Origin: Ignavibacteriales bacterium
GTDB taxonomy: Bacteria > Bacteroidota > Ignavibacteria > UBA10030
Length of the DNA stretch: 37,579 nt
Assembly (NCBI GenBank): GCA_016186715.1
Contig: JACPLA010000074.1
Coordinates: 70,452 to 108,030 of the forward strand
Reading direction: 5' to 3'
Positions within the stretch are counted from its first letter, which is position 1; each line of letters starts with the position of its first letter. The notes beneath the pieces were generated by a model. The model saw nothing but the letters and a program-made list of their open reading frames with translations. It was not told where the DNA came from and did not search any database. This document shows, one piece after another, positions 27,224 through 36,831 of the stretch. Made by a program: the position numbers and the translations under genes.

Positions 27224-27788
27224 GGTCCATCAAGGATTTTAGAATTCTCTCAAGGTTCTTCTTGCATTGGTATTTCTTCGATTTCGCCGTATCGGCATTT
27301 GCAAATCCCAGACGTGAAGCAATTTCCTCCATCGGCCTCTCTTCCCAGTAAAAGAGCAGAAGAAGTTGCCGGCATAATTCGCCGATCCGGGTCATCGCCT
27401 GCCGAAGAAGCTCATGCTGCTCTTTTTCGATCAAATTGTCCAGCAACAGAGGGTCGTTGGCGGGAGGATCCGCTGTCTCTTGCAGCGCGGTTTCCCGTCG
27501 CATCCGCGCCAGTCGTCTGGACCAAAGGTTGCGAACCGTTGCAAAAACAAACGTGCTTAACTTGGCTGTGTGCTCGAATTTTCCGCTCCGGACACGTTCC
27601 CAGAGAATCACCAGTGCCTCCTGAAGCATGTCCTCGGTGTCATCGGGGGATCCGCTGTTGCGGGTAATGTACGACGCGACCATCGCCCTGGTATCACGAT
27701 ACAGCATCACAAGAGCTTCCTCATCTCCTTTTCGCATTAGGTGAAGAATCTTCGCATCTCTGTTCAAAAACAGCAGGGATGGGGTCAT
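27216..27788 (-). CDS. ECF-family RNA polymerase sigma factor
   Basis: DTEDMLQEALVILWERVRSGKFEHTAKLSTFVFATVRNLWSRRLARMRRE (sigma2) and LLLFYWEERPMEEIASRLGFANADTAKSKKYQCKKNL (sigma4). Confidence 0.94.
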   Translation of the reverse strand: MTPSLLFLNRDAKILHLMRKGDEEALVMLYRDTRAMVASYITRNSGSPDDTEDMLQEALVILWERVRSGKFEHTAKLSTFVFATVRNLWSRRLARMRRETALQETADPPANDPLLLDNLIEKEQHELLRQAMTRIGELCRQLLLLFYWEERPMEEIASRLGFANADTAKSKKYQCKKNLERILKSLMDHE

Positions 27789-27836
27789 TTACCTTTTGAA
27801 TATAAATGACATGAACGGGCAGAAGGTGAAAGAATT

Positions 27837-27865
27837 GGTTCCCGGAAATGTACAAACTGCTATCT
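27837..27865. promoter_or_regulatory. Candidate divergent ECF-type promoter elements
   Basis: GGTTCCCGGAA: GGAACC on minus strand and GGAA-N15-TCT on plus strand, between the sigma gene and the VWA gene. Confidence 0.35.
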
Positions 27866-27894
27866 CATAACACAAACCATAGGAGGGTTCTGCT

Positions 27895-29235
27895 ATGAAA
27901 ACATTTGCCGTTGCGTTGATTGTTGGGCTGCTAGCGGCGGGAATCACACAACCGGCCTGTGCTCACGTGCCCCCGGGCGAAAAGGGGATCGTGGTCGACG
28001 GAAAGGTCAATTGTCCATATGTTCCAAGTTCTGGAGGGACGATCTTCCTCCACCTTTCCATCACAACGCCGAAATTCGACGTTCCGAAGCGAAAACCGTT
28101 GAATCTTTCGATTGTCCTTGACCGGAGCGGGTCGATGGGAGATTCCCGGAAAATCGAATATGCAAAAGCGGCTCTGACCACGCTGGTTCGTCAGCTCACG
28201 CGCGATGACATCCTCTCCATTGTCATTTATGATGATGTCGTTGAAATACTGGTCCCGGCGCGAAAGGTCCGAGACAAGCGGGAAATCCTCCATCTTGTGG
28301 ACGAAGTCTACGCCCGCGGTTGGACGAACCTGGGGGGAGGAATGATCGAGGGATTCAACCAGGTCGAAAAAAACGCAAGTCGGAAATACATTAACCGGGT
28401 TATTCTTCTTTCCGACGGCCTCGCCAACCAGGGCATCACGGAGCCTCGTCAGTTGAATACGATTGCCCGCCGGTATCGTTCTCGCTCCATTTCATTAACG
28501 ACCATGGGGGTGGGGCTGGACTTCAATGAAAATCTGATGGTGGGACTTGCCGAGCACGGGGGTGGAAGCTATTATTTTATCGAGAGTCCTCATTCCATCG
28601 CTCATATTCTTCACAGGGAGTTCGACGCACTTTCGACCGTCCTCGCCCAAAACGCCGTCCTGGAAATCGATCTGGGCAGGAAGGCCCATCTAAAAGACGT
28701 GATCGGACATGAGTGGAAGGAAGAGAACGGACGTTATCAGGTTTCGCTGGGGGATTTATATGCCGACAATACAAGCAGCCTTACTCTAGAGCTCGATGTG
28801 AAGGAGGGTTCAGGAAACATCACGCTGGCCGCCGGCTCTCTTCAGTACGAGACCGACAAGACGTTCCTTCAGGATCGGCCGAGCTTCAGGACGGCAGTTG
28901 AGTACACCTCCGACGCGACGGTCGTGGAGCAAAACCGCGATATGGAAGTTCAGGCGAGGGCCGATATTGCAGTGTCTACGCGAAAAGTAGAGCAAGCGAT
29001 GGAGGCGCTGGACGCCGGGAAAACCGAAGAGGCGGCAAGGGAGCTCGACGACGCACAGCGATTTCTCCAGGCTTCCCCGGCGGCCACGGCAGCGGGCGCA
29101 GGCGAATTTATCCGGGAGCAGAAAGTCCGGCTGGAATCGTTTGAAAAAATTCTCAAAGACAGTTCAAACGATACCCGTCGCGCCAAGAAGTCCATTCAGT
29201 ACGACAACTACCGCATTCAGAAGAACAAAAACTGA
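27895..29235 (+). CDS. Secreted von Willebrand factor type A domain protein
   Basis: Signal peptide, MIDAS DRSGSMGDS, TNLGGG, LLSDGLANQG; strong SD AGGAGGG. Confidence 0.93.
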   Translation: MKTFAVALIVGLLAAGITQPACAHVPPGEKGIVVDGKVNCPYVPSSGGTIFLHLSITTPKFDVPKRKPLNLSIVLDRSGSMGDSRKIEYAKAALTTLVRQLTRDDILSIVIYDDVVEILVPARKVRDKREILHLVDEVYARGWTNLGGGMIEGFNQVEKNASRKYINRVILLSDGLANQGITEPRQLNTIARRYRSRSISLTTMGVGLDFNENLMVGLAEHGGGSYYFIESPHSIAHILHREFDALSTVLAQNAVLEIDLGRKAHLKDVIGHEWKEENGRYQVSLGDLYADNTSSLTLELDVKEGSGNITLAAGSLQYETDKTFLQDRPSFRTAVEYTSDATVVEQNRDMEVQARADIAVSTRKVEQAMEALDAGKTEEAARELDDAQRFLQASPAATAAGAGEFIREQKVRLESFEKILKDSSNDTRRAKKSIQYDNYRIQKNKN

Positions 29236-29253
29236 GGGCGTGAGGTGTAAGAA

Positions 29254-29292
29254 ACACCCCGATGCTTCAACGTCATCGGGGTGTGCGTTTTG
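29254..29292. terminator. Bidirectional terminator between convergent genes
   Basis: ACACCCCGATG-cttcaacgt-CATCGGGGTGT perfect 11-bp stem, followed by GCGTTTTG on plus strand. Confidence 0.8.
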
Positions 29293-29302
29293 TACGTTCG
29301 GA

Positions 29303-30406
29303 TCATCGTGAAGCAAGAGGCAGGGTCACTTTGGCCATCATGCCTCCCGCCCCCGCGCTCGCAAGTGACAGGTTCCCACCGTGGAGTTCACTGAGTTTTT
29401 TCGCCACGACCAGGCCCCAGCCGAAGTGACGGTCATCGGTTAAACGAGAAGAGAGACCGCTGTACGACTGAATGTCGCCGATCTGCTCGCGTGTCATTCC
29501 GTGACCAAAGTCGGTAACAATCATGGCGACACGGTTAGGCTCCGGGAGCGCTGAAACCTGGATTTTCTGTTCCTTCGAGGAAAACTTCATCGCATTATCA
29601 ACCAGCTCGAACATGATTTTTCCGATGTATTCCTGAGAACATGCGACCGGAGCATTGCCGATCATCATGACGAGATCGGGGCTTCGCTCATAGTGATGGG
29701 CCAGATCAAGGGCGATGGGCTCAATCGCCCCCTTCAGATCCGTTGTTCTTAAAGAACGAAGGCTTCTCACCTTCTCCGGTTCGCGTTCAAGAATTTCGAT
29801 CTGCGCAAGGATGGAATAGTTTTCGGCGAGGCGGAGAAGATTTCGTGCCGCCTTCTGGATGGCCCGGCCGAGTTCATGGATTTCGCTTTGGTTCATCTCC
29901 ACGTATTCTCTGGTCAGAGCCTTGGAGAACCCGAGGATTCCCGCGATCGGGGTACGCAGGTCTCCTGGGATGCCCAGAGTCAGAAACGATCTCGGATCGG
30001 ATGACTGTTCTTTCACTCTTCGCCGTTGATCCTCTTGTTTCTTGAATCTGATGCCGATAGCTTCCAACAGCTCCGGGATCGTGAACGGTTTCGTCAGGTA
30101 GTCATCGGCTCCGAGTTCAATTGCATGAACCAACCCTTCCTTATCCGTTTTTCCCGTCATGAGGATGATCGGAATTTCGCTTGTGCGCTGATCTTGCCTG
30201 AGCGCCACCAACGCCTCATAACCATCCACGCTGTCCATCATGACATCGGAGAGGATGAGGTCGGGAACATGCTTGCGGGCCAGTCTGATTCCTTCGGCTC
30301 CGTTCTCGGCCTGGAGAACCTGATGTCCCTCCCCTTCGAGAGCGAACACAATTGCCTCGCGGAACGGGGCTTCATCTTCAATAATCAGAATCTTTTTCAC
30401 TTTCAT
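29303..30406 (-). CDS. Receiver-kinase protein with H-box lacking phosphoacceptor His
   Basis: REC (IIEDEA, LILSDVMMDSVDG, MTGKTD, LTKPFT), dimerisation helix FLTLGIPGDLRTPIAGILGF, N-box MFELVDNAMKFSS, VTDFGHGM, GWGLVVAKKLSELHGG. Confidence 0.9.
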   Translation of the reverse strand: MKVKKILIIEDEAPFREAIVFALEGEGHQVLQAENGAEGIRLARKHVPDLILSDVMMDSVDGYEALVALRQDQRTSEIPIILMTGKTDKEGLVHAIELGADDYLTKPFTIPELLEAIGIRFKKQEDQRRRVKEQSSDPRSFLTLGIPGDLRTPIAGILGFSKALTREYVEMNQSEIHELGRAIQKAARNLLRLAENYSILAQIEILEREPEKVRSLRSLRTTDLKGAIEPIALDLAHHYERSPDLVMMIGNAPVACSQEYIGKIMFELVDNAMKFSSKEQKIQVSALPEPNRVAMIVTDFGHGMTREQIGDIQSYSGLSSRLTDDRHFGWGLVVAKKLSELHGGNLSLASAGAGGMMAKVTLPLASR

Positions 30407-30582
30407 TCGACCTATGGTTCCGAATTTAGCAATCGTTACGGCAAAAGCAAATGCCGAGTATCATGAATCTGATTGTGGACGACGGTTGTTCACCCCAAAT
30501 GAATGAATTCATCGTTTTCAGCGGGAAGGAATGGTTTGCACTTTTGGGCATTTTCTCCGTCCTTGCACTATAGAGACCGCTC

Positions 30583-31338
30583 TTGATGAACCTCATGAAA
30601 TCGCTTCTTCTCCTGTCTGCGTTTGTCACCGGCATGCTGTTTTCCCAATCTGCACAAGAGATTGTCACAAAGTCCGAAAGCCTCCTCAAAGGTGAAACCT
30701 CCAAAGGCAAATTCCGGATGACCATTGTGACCCAAGAGTATACCAGGACTATGGAAATGGACAGTTGGTGGGTTGGGAATGAAAAAGCCCTGATCGTCGT
30801 CACCTCTCCCCGGCGTGAGGCCGGGAACAAGACTCTCAAAGTCGAAAACGAATTGTGGATGTATCTGCGAAATACGGAGACCACAATCAAAGTCCCCCCT
30901 TCCATGATGCTCCAGTCGTGGAACGGCTCCGATTTCACGAATGACGATCTGGTGAGGGAATCCAGTCTTGTCGACGATTATATCCTGAAAACCCTTGGCG
31001 AAGAAAGGGTCGGGTCGGAGACGGCCTGGAAGATTGAACTCCAGCCAAAGCCCACGGCTCCCGTGGTGTGGGGAAGGATCGTCCATTGGATACGGAAGCA
31101 GGATTATCTCCCGGCCCGGACTGAATATTACGATGAAAAGGGAACCCTCGTGCGAACGATGGAATATTCGGATTTCAGAGAATTCGACGGACGAAGAATC
31201 CCGGCGACATGGAGAATGATCAACAATGTAAAGCCGGGCCGCGAAACCAGGTTCGAGTACCTCACTGTCGATTTCAACGTCAAGATCAGCGACCGGATTT
31301 TTTCTTTTCAGGAACTTGAAAAAGGAGGAGGCCGGTGA
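30583..31338 (+). CDS. Outer membrane lipoprotein-sorting (LolA-like) periplasmic protein
   Basis: Signal peptide; MTIVTQEYTRTMEMDSWWVGNEKALIVVTSPRREAGNKTLKVENELWMYLR... and WRMINNVKPGRETRFEYLTVDFNVKISDRIFS resemble the LolA-like sorting-protein family; start could be 30586 or 30595. Confidence 0.85.
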   Translation: MMNLMKSLLLLSAFVTGMLFSQSAQEIVTKSESLLKGETSKGKFRMTIVTQEYTRTMEMDSWWVGNEKALIVVTSPRREAGNKTLKVENELWMYLRNTETTIKVPPSMMLQSWNGSDFTNDDLVRESSLVDDYILKTLGEERVGSETAWKIELQPKPTAPVVWGRIVHWIRKQDYLPARTEYYDEKGTLVRTMEYSDFREFDGRRIPATWRMINNVKPGRETRFEYLTVDFNVKISDRIFSFQELEKGGGR

Positions 31339-32561
31339 GCCTGCTTCTCAAACTCGGCTGGCGAAACATCTGGCGGAACAAGCGCCGGTCGATTATCACT
31401 ATTTTGGCGGTTACGTTCGCCGTTATGCTATCCATTGCGATGCGGGGCATCCAACTCGGGACCTACGACGTCAACATCAGACACGTCGTCGAACTGTTCG
31501 CAGGGTACATTCAAATCCAGGTTCCCGGTTACCAGAAAAACCCAACTCTGCAAAAGAGCTTTTCGCCCACCGATCGTCTTCTCGCTTTCATGAGGAGCGA
31601 CTCCCGGATTGTTGGATCTGCTCCGAGAATTGTCGGCGACGGTCTCGTCAGTCTCCGCGACAAGTCTCAGGGGGCTTTGCTGTTTGGAGTCTCCCCGAAT
31701 GACGAAAGGCTCGCTTCCAAGCTCATGGGCAGGGTGGTTCACGGGAGATTCCTGCTTGAAGGTCAGGACACCGAAGTGGTTGTCGGCGACAAGCTTTTCG
31801 AAAACCTCTCCGCCTCTATCGGCGAACAGATCGTCGTTCTGGCACAGGGGTACGACGGTTCACTGGGTAACCTGAAATTCACCATCGTTGGGACAGTAAA
31901 GACCGGAATGCCGGAATTCGATCAGAGCTCGGTCTTCATGACGCTCCCGGCTGCGCAAGAGCTCCTCGTGATGGACGGAAAGGTCAGCGTGTTGACGCTT
32001 CGACTGCGCGACCTTTCTGAAATTGATCCTGTTAAGGAGTCGCTCCGGGAGCCTCTTGGCGAAGGGCTGGTCGCTCTTTCCTGGAAAGAAGTCCTGCCCG
32101 ACTTTGACCAGAGTATTCAGCTTGACAACGTGAGCGGAATGCTGACGCTTGCCATTCTGATCATTGTCGTGGCATTCGGAATCACCAATACGGTCCTGAT
32201 GTCCGTCACGGAGCGTTTCCGTGAATTCGGGATTATTCTTTCCGTCGGAATGCAGCCGAAGAAGCTTGTCGTGCTTGTCTTCCTCGAAACGATGATAATC
32301 GTCCTCATCGGCCTCATCCTCGGAAATGTGCTTGCGGCGGGGATCAATCTGTACATCATGAACAATCCGATCGTATTTTCAGGAGATTTTGAGCAGATGT
32401 ATGCCGAGTACGGATTCCTTCCGCGCCTTGAATCTACCCTTCGCCTTTCTTCGTTTCTCAACATTTCCCTCTCGGTTCTCGGGATTTCGGTGATTGCAAT
32501 GTTCTATCCGATCGCAAAGGTCATTCGTCTTGAACCTCTGAAAGGTATCCGGCACACGTAA
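31335..32561 (+). CDS. FtsX-type ABC transporter permease (LolC/E-like)
   Basis: N-terminal GWRNIWRNKRRSIITILAVTFAVML, periplasmic MacB_PCD-like domain, FtsX C-terminal TMs; GTGA overlap with upstream stop and GGAGGAG SD. Confidence 0.92.
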   Translation: MSLLLKLGWRNIWRNKRRSIITILAVTFAVMLSIAMRGIQLGTYDVNIRHVVELFAGYIQIQVPGYQKNPTLQKSFSPTDRLLAFMRSDSRIVGSAPRIVGDGLVSLRDKSQGALLFGVSPNDERLASKLMGRVVHGRFLLEGQDTEVVVGDKLFENLSASIGEQIVVLAQGYDGSLGNLKFTIVGTVKTGMPEFDQSSVFMTLPAAQELLVMDGKVSVLTLRLRDLSEIDPVKESLREPLGEGLVALSWKEVLPDFDQSIQLDNVSGMLTLAILIIVVAFGITNTVLMSVTERFREFGIILSVGMQPKKLVVLVFLETMIIVLIGLILGNVLAAGINLYIMNNPIVFSGDFEQMYAEYGFLPRLESTLRLSSFLNISLSVLGISVIAMFYPIAKVIRLEPLKGIRHT

Positions 32562-33775
32562 TGATCTTTAAGCTGGCCTGGAGAAACATCTGGAGAAATA
32601 AGCGGCGTTCGGTCGTCGTGATGACTTCGGTTGCCGTCGGCGTCATCGCCACCTTGTTGATGGACACACTCTCCCGCGGAATGATCTATCAGATGTTGTA
32701 TAACCAGATTGGATCCCACGTGGCCCATCTACAGATCCACAGGCAGGGGTTCAGGGACAATCCGATTATTCAAAACAACATTCCGGATGCTGCAGTTGTT
32801 GAGCGGGCCGTGAGTTCCACTCCGGGGATTTCCCATTACAGCTCCCGCATCCTCACCTACGGGCTTCTCAGCAGCGCAGCCGCCTCCTCCGGAGTTTTCC
32901 TGATCGGAATTGATCCTGACCAGGAGGGTCAGATCACCACAATAAAAGGATCGCTGGCAGCCGGAACTTATCTTTCAGGGGGGCCGAACGAGGCCGTTAT
33001 CGGTCAAAGTTTGGCGGAGAAACTTGGGGTGGGCCTCGGCGACCGGGTGGTTGGTATGGCGTCGGCCCTTGATGGTCACGTCGGCTCGGACGTGTTCAGA
33101 ATCGTCGGCCTGTATGAAACGCTCAGTTCTGAATTCGACAAGTCATTCATCTACATTGCGCGGGACAATGCCCAAGAGATGCTGGGAGTAGGGGATCTTG
33201 TGTCGGAGTTTGCCATTCGTATCAACGACATTAGTCAGCTCCACACGATCCAGGATCGACTGCTGGAGGAACTCGGGGAAGAGTACGAAGTGTTCACCTA
33301 CCCCGAGATTCTTCCGTTTCTCGTCCTCCAGATCGATTTGTATGAACAGTCCATGATCATATTCTATGCCATCATCGGCATTGCGCTCATCTTCGGAATC
33401 ATCAATACCATGCTCATGTCGGTCTTTGAAAGGATCAGGGAGTTCGGAGTTTTGAAGGCGGTCGGCATGAAAGACCGCCGCCTCCTGATGATGATTGTCT
33501 TAGAGGCTTTCTTGCTCGGCATCATCGGGACGGGAATCGGTTTCATTGTCGGGTATCTCATTTATCTCCCTTTGGCTAGAACGGGATTGGATCTCAGCAT
33601 GTTTTCAGAGAGCCTGCGATCCTGGGGAGTCGGCGCTATCATTTATCCGGTTCTCACCTGGAATGTTATTGCCAATGCCTTGCTTATCATTCCCATCTTC
33701 GCAGTGCTTGGTGCTCTCTATCCGGCTTTTCGGGCTGGCCGACTTCAACCGATGGCTGCTATTCGATACGTCTAG
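32561..33775 (+). CDS. FtsX-type ABC transporter permease (LolC/E-like), paralogue of preceding gene
   Basis: FKLAWRNIWRNKRRSVVVMTSVAV..., FGIINTMLMSVFERIREFGVLKAVGMKDRRL; TAATG junction. Confidence 0.92.
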   Translation: MIFKLAWRNIWRNKRRSVVVMTSVAVGVIATLLMDTLSRGMIYQMLYNQIGSHVAHLQIHRQGFRDNPIIQNNIPDAAVVERAVSSTPGISHYSSRILTYGLLSSAAASSGVFLIGIDPDQEGQITTIKGSLAAGTYLSGGPNEAVIGQSLAEKLGVGLGDRVVGMASALDGHVGSDVFRIVGLYETLSSEFDKSFIYIARDNAQEMLGVGDLVSEFAIRINDISQLHTIQDRLLEELGEEYEVFTYPEILPFLVLQIDLYEQSMIIFYAIIGIALIFGIINTMLMSVFERIREFGVLKAVGMKDRRLLMMIVLEAFLLGIIGTGIGFIVGYLIYLPLARTGLDLSMFSESLRSWGVGAIIYPVLTWNVIANALLIIPIFAVLGALYPAFRAGRLQPMAAIRYV

Positions 33776-33784
33776 GTCTCTCTG

Positions 33785-34501
33785 ATGAATCCAACTGACA
33801 CGACAGAACACGAAGAGATCATTCGAACTGAGGATCTCGGAAAGATCTACGAGGAGAACGGAATTCCAGTACACGCTCTCCGGGGTGTCACCACAATCGT
33901 ACACAAGGGGGATTTCCTCGTGATTGCCGGACCCTCGGGATCGGGCAAGACAACCCTGCTGAATCTTATAGGAGCCTTGGACAGGCCATCCCGGGGGAAA
34001 GTGTTTTTTGAGGGAAGGGATCTGAGCAAGAAATCAAAGTCGGAACTCGCCTCGATCCGGCTTCATCGGCTCGGCTTCATTTTCCAGGCCTACAACTTGA
34101 TTCCTGTCTTGACGGCGCTCGAGAACGTTGAATTCACGATGATGCTGCTTGGAGTTTCCGAAGCAGAGAGACGAAAGCAGGCGATGGCCACTCTGCAGGA
34201 GCTCGGCATTGACGAACTGGTCCATAAGCGGCCGAACGAAATGAGTGGGGGTCAGCAGCAAAGGGTTGCCATTGCCCGCGCCATTGTCACGCGTCCGGCC
34301 GTCGTTCTTGCAGACGAACCTACAGCGAACCTCGATTCCACCACCGGAGCATCGCTTCTTGATTTGATGGAACGAATGAACAAGGATAAGAATATCACCT
34401 TTGTTTTCTCCTCTCATGATCCCCAGGTAATCCAACGGGGGCGGCGGTTGATCCTGTTGCATGACGGAACAATCAAATCAGAACAAAGTCGCACCCGTTG
34501 A
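33785..34501 (+). CDS. ABC transporter ATPase (LolD/MacB-like)
   Basis: Walker A GPSGSGKTT, LGFIFQAYNLIPVLTALENV, signature MSGGQQQRVAIARAI, Walker B VVLADEPTANLDS. Confidence 0.95.
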   Translation: MNPTDTTEHEEIIRTEDLGKIYEENGIPVHALRGVTTIVHKGDFLVIAGPSGSGKTTLLNLIGALDRPSRGKVFFEGRDLSKKSKSELASIRLHRLGFIFQAYNLIPVLTALENVEFTMMLLGVSEAERRKQAMATLQELGIDELVHKRPNEMSGGQQQRVAIARAIVTRPAVVLADEPTANLDSTTGASLLDLMERMNKDKNITFVFSSHDPQVIQRGRRLILLHDGTIKSEQSRTR

Positions 34502-35652
34502 AGATCATGCAACTACGGGTTTTCCCGCTTGTTGCATTCGCCGCAGGCATACTCAGCGCTCAGGAGAATTTTCGCTTTTCGGGTTACGCCGTACATTTTC
34601 CGGTCTATCAAAGGATGAATGCCTTCCTTGCCCGACTTGTCACTGCCGAGCAGAACCAATTCGTGGACGTGACGAGGGTGAGGCTTCGGCCCTCGGCAGG
34701 CTTATGGGCCAAGGCATTTCTTATGGTCGAGTATGAATTCAACGCGACGTACACTTCCAGCCCCTTTCTCTTTTCTCCCTCTGCTTCACGGAGCCAGAAG
34801 CAAGTCCTCGACCTGACGTGGAATCCGGTACACCAGGGAAGATGGAACGTGGTCCATTATGTGGATCGTGCTTACGTCAGGCAAAGCTCCCCGTTCGGAG
34901 ATCTTACGATCGGACGACAGCGGATTTCCTGGGGAACGGGTAGAGTTTGGAACCCCACCGATCTGTTCAATCCGATCAATCCGGTTGCATTCAGCAAACT
35001 GGAAAAAGATGGCATCGATGCCGTCATGGCAAAATTCGTTGCGGGAAATCTTACGGATCTCTCTCTGGTTTACAATCCATACGATCGTTTCCGCAAGGCG
35101 CAGTACGGGGGGCGTTTCAGAACGAATTACGAAGGGTTCGATTTCTCGGTGATGGGTGGTCTTTTCGGGGAACGTATTGCCCTTGGAGCGGATTTTGCAG
35201 GGAGTCTCTTCGACACAGGTATTCGGGGAGAGGGAATTATTTCAGGATCGCGAACGCGCTTTGCGGAAAACTTTGCAAAGTACATCCTTGGAATCGATAA
35301 TCAGTTCACGGGGAAGTTATATGCCATGATGGAGTATCACTACAACGGCCAGGGAAAGAATCAGCGGTTTGCCTACGAGTTGAATCGGCTCGTCGACGGG
35401 GAAATCTTGAACCTCGGCAAGCACTACGCCACGGGCCAGATCTCCTACCTGATCCACCCGCTTGTCTTTGTTTCGGTCACCCTCAATCGCAGTTTTACCG
35501 ACGGGAGTGGATTCGTGGGAGGCACAGCGGCGTATTCCGCTTCGGACGAAATCAGTATCGCACTGGGGAGCCAGTACTTCTTTGGGAAACAGTTTGACGA
35601 ATACTGGTACTATCCGTCCACGGTATACGGGAAGATCGATATCTACTTCTAG
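34498..35652 (+). CDS. Outer-membrane beta-barrel protein
   Basis: Signal peptide, alternating amphipathic strands, DLTIGRQRISWGTGRVWNPTDLFNPINP, C-terminal YGKIDIYF beta-signal-like end with terminal Phe; 4-bp overlap with the ATPase gene. Confidence 0.8.
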   Translation: MKIMQLRVFPLVAFAAGILSAQENFRFSGYAVHFPVYQRMNAFLARLVTAEQNQFVDVTRVRLRPSAGLWAKAFLMVEYEFNATYTSSPFLFSPSASRSQKQVLDLTWNPVHQGRWNVVHYVDRAYVRQSSPFGDLTIGRQRISWGTGRVWNPTDLFNPINPVAFSKLEKDGIDAVMAKFVAGNLTDLSLVYNPYDRFRKAQYGGRFRTNYEGFDFSVMGGLFGERIALGADFAGSLFDTGIRGEGIISGSRTRFAENFAKYILGIDNQFTGKLYAMMEYHYNGQGKNQRFAYELNRLVDGEILNLGKHYATGQISYLIHPLVFVSVTLNRSFTDGSGFVGGTAAYSASDEISIALGSQYFFGKQFDEYWYYPSTVYGKIDIYF

Positions 35653-35785
35653 TTTTTCGGTGACAATCCGTGTTCTCTTATTCAACTTATTGAAGGGACG
35701 CAACACTATCGCACCTCCGAGTACCAGGCAAGATACAAGGTTACTTTGTGGGAGCGGCACTGCCACGCCTTTGTCAGAGACCCGC

Positions 35786-36757
35786 TCAAATCTTTTTCAT
35801 CGAATCGTCAGGCGCAGCTACCCGCAGGAATCGGGGGACAACCGAGATCTCGCAGGGGAGAAAACCAATCAATTCTCCGTCGGCTTCGAGAGCGACGTGT
35901 TCCGGCGAACTGATCCTGATTTTCTTCGCTTTCCGGTGTTCTATCCATGAAAGATCGATATGCTTTCCTGTGTAGATCTTCGGGAAATTGATCAGCCGGG
36001 ATGCAACCGACTGATCTTTGATCACAAGAAGATCCAGAAGTCCGTCGTCAACACGGGAAGCCGGGGCGAAGTCCATTCCGCCCCCCGCGTAGCGACCGTT
36101 TGCCGCGGTTACACCAAGGAATCTGCCTGAAATCCAGTCAGTTCCGTCCGCAGAGACAGACATATATCGTGCCCGGTAGGTCAGCGCCGTCAGCGTCGAT
36201 CCAATCCCGAATGCAAGGAATCCTCCCAATCGTTTGAGTGCGGGGGTGACTCTCCGCACCACCATGGCCGCAATTCCGGGCTGGCAGTCGTTAATAAAGA
36301 ACCGATCCAGCTGGTTGCCGTCGCGTGAGTGAAACGACACTTTGCCGAGGTCAATCATGCGGGAAAGATTCCCTGCAACGATGTCAAGTTGTGTCGAAAG
36401 GTTATCGGGAAGATTGAGATTTCTCGCAACGTCCTTTGCCGTGCCGATACAGAGGAAGCCAAGGCGGGCGTGCGCATTGACATGTTTTTCCTTATCAAGG
36501 AAGCCGTTGACGACTTCGTTTATTGTTCCGTCACCGCCGACAGCGACGACGAGGTTCGTTCCGGCGTTGAGAGCTTGACGAGTGATTTCCGTTGCATGAC
36601 CTTGATTCGTCGTCACGTCGAGGACAAATCCCCCCGGAAATTTTTCCTCGATGGCCAGGAGCAGGGACGCCTGAATCCTTCCGGTTTTTCCCGCGGACGC
36701 GGCCGGATTAAGGATGAAATGGGGGAGGGCCGTTCTTTCCCGATGTTTCTTTGCCAT
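35786..36757 (-). CDS. Diacylglycerol kinase-family lipid kinase
   Basis: FILNPAASAGKTGR, VVAVGGDGTINEVVNGFL, LGFLCIGTAKDVARNLNLP, IDLGKV; ORF track start at 36886 overlaps an upstream terminator, MAKKHRE at 36757 preferred. Confidence 0.9.
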   Translation of the reverse strand: MAKKHRERTALPHFILNPAASAGKTGRIQASLLLAIEEKFPGGFVLDVTTNQGHATEITRQALNAGTNLVVAVGGDGTINEVVNGFLDKEKHVNAHARLGFLCIGTAKDVARNLNLPDNLSTQLDIVAGNLSRMIDLGKVSFHSRDGNQLDRFFINDCQPGIAAMVVRRVTPALKRLGGFLAFGIGSTLTALTYRARYMSVSADGTDWISGRFLGVTAANGRYAGGGMDFAPASRVDDGLLDLLVIKDQSVASRLINFPKIYTGKHIDLSWIEHRKAKKIRISSPEHVALEADGELIGFLPCEISVVPRFLRVAAPDDSMKKI

Positions 36758-36831
36758 ACCGAGCCTTTGAACGATGCCGCTCAAAGTAGCTCTTTTCCTC
36801 ACGAGACTCAACGGCGCCTGCCGGCTCGAAA

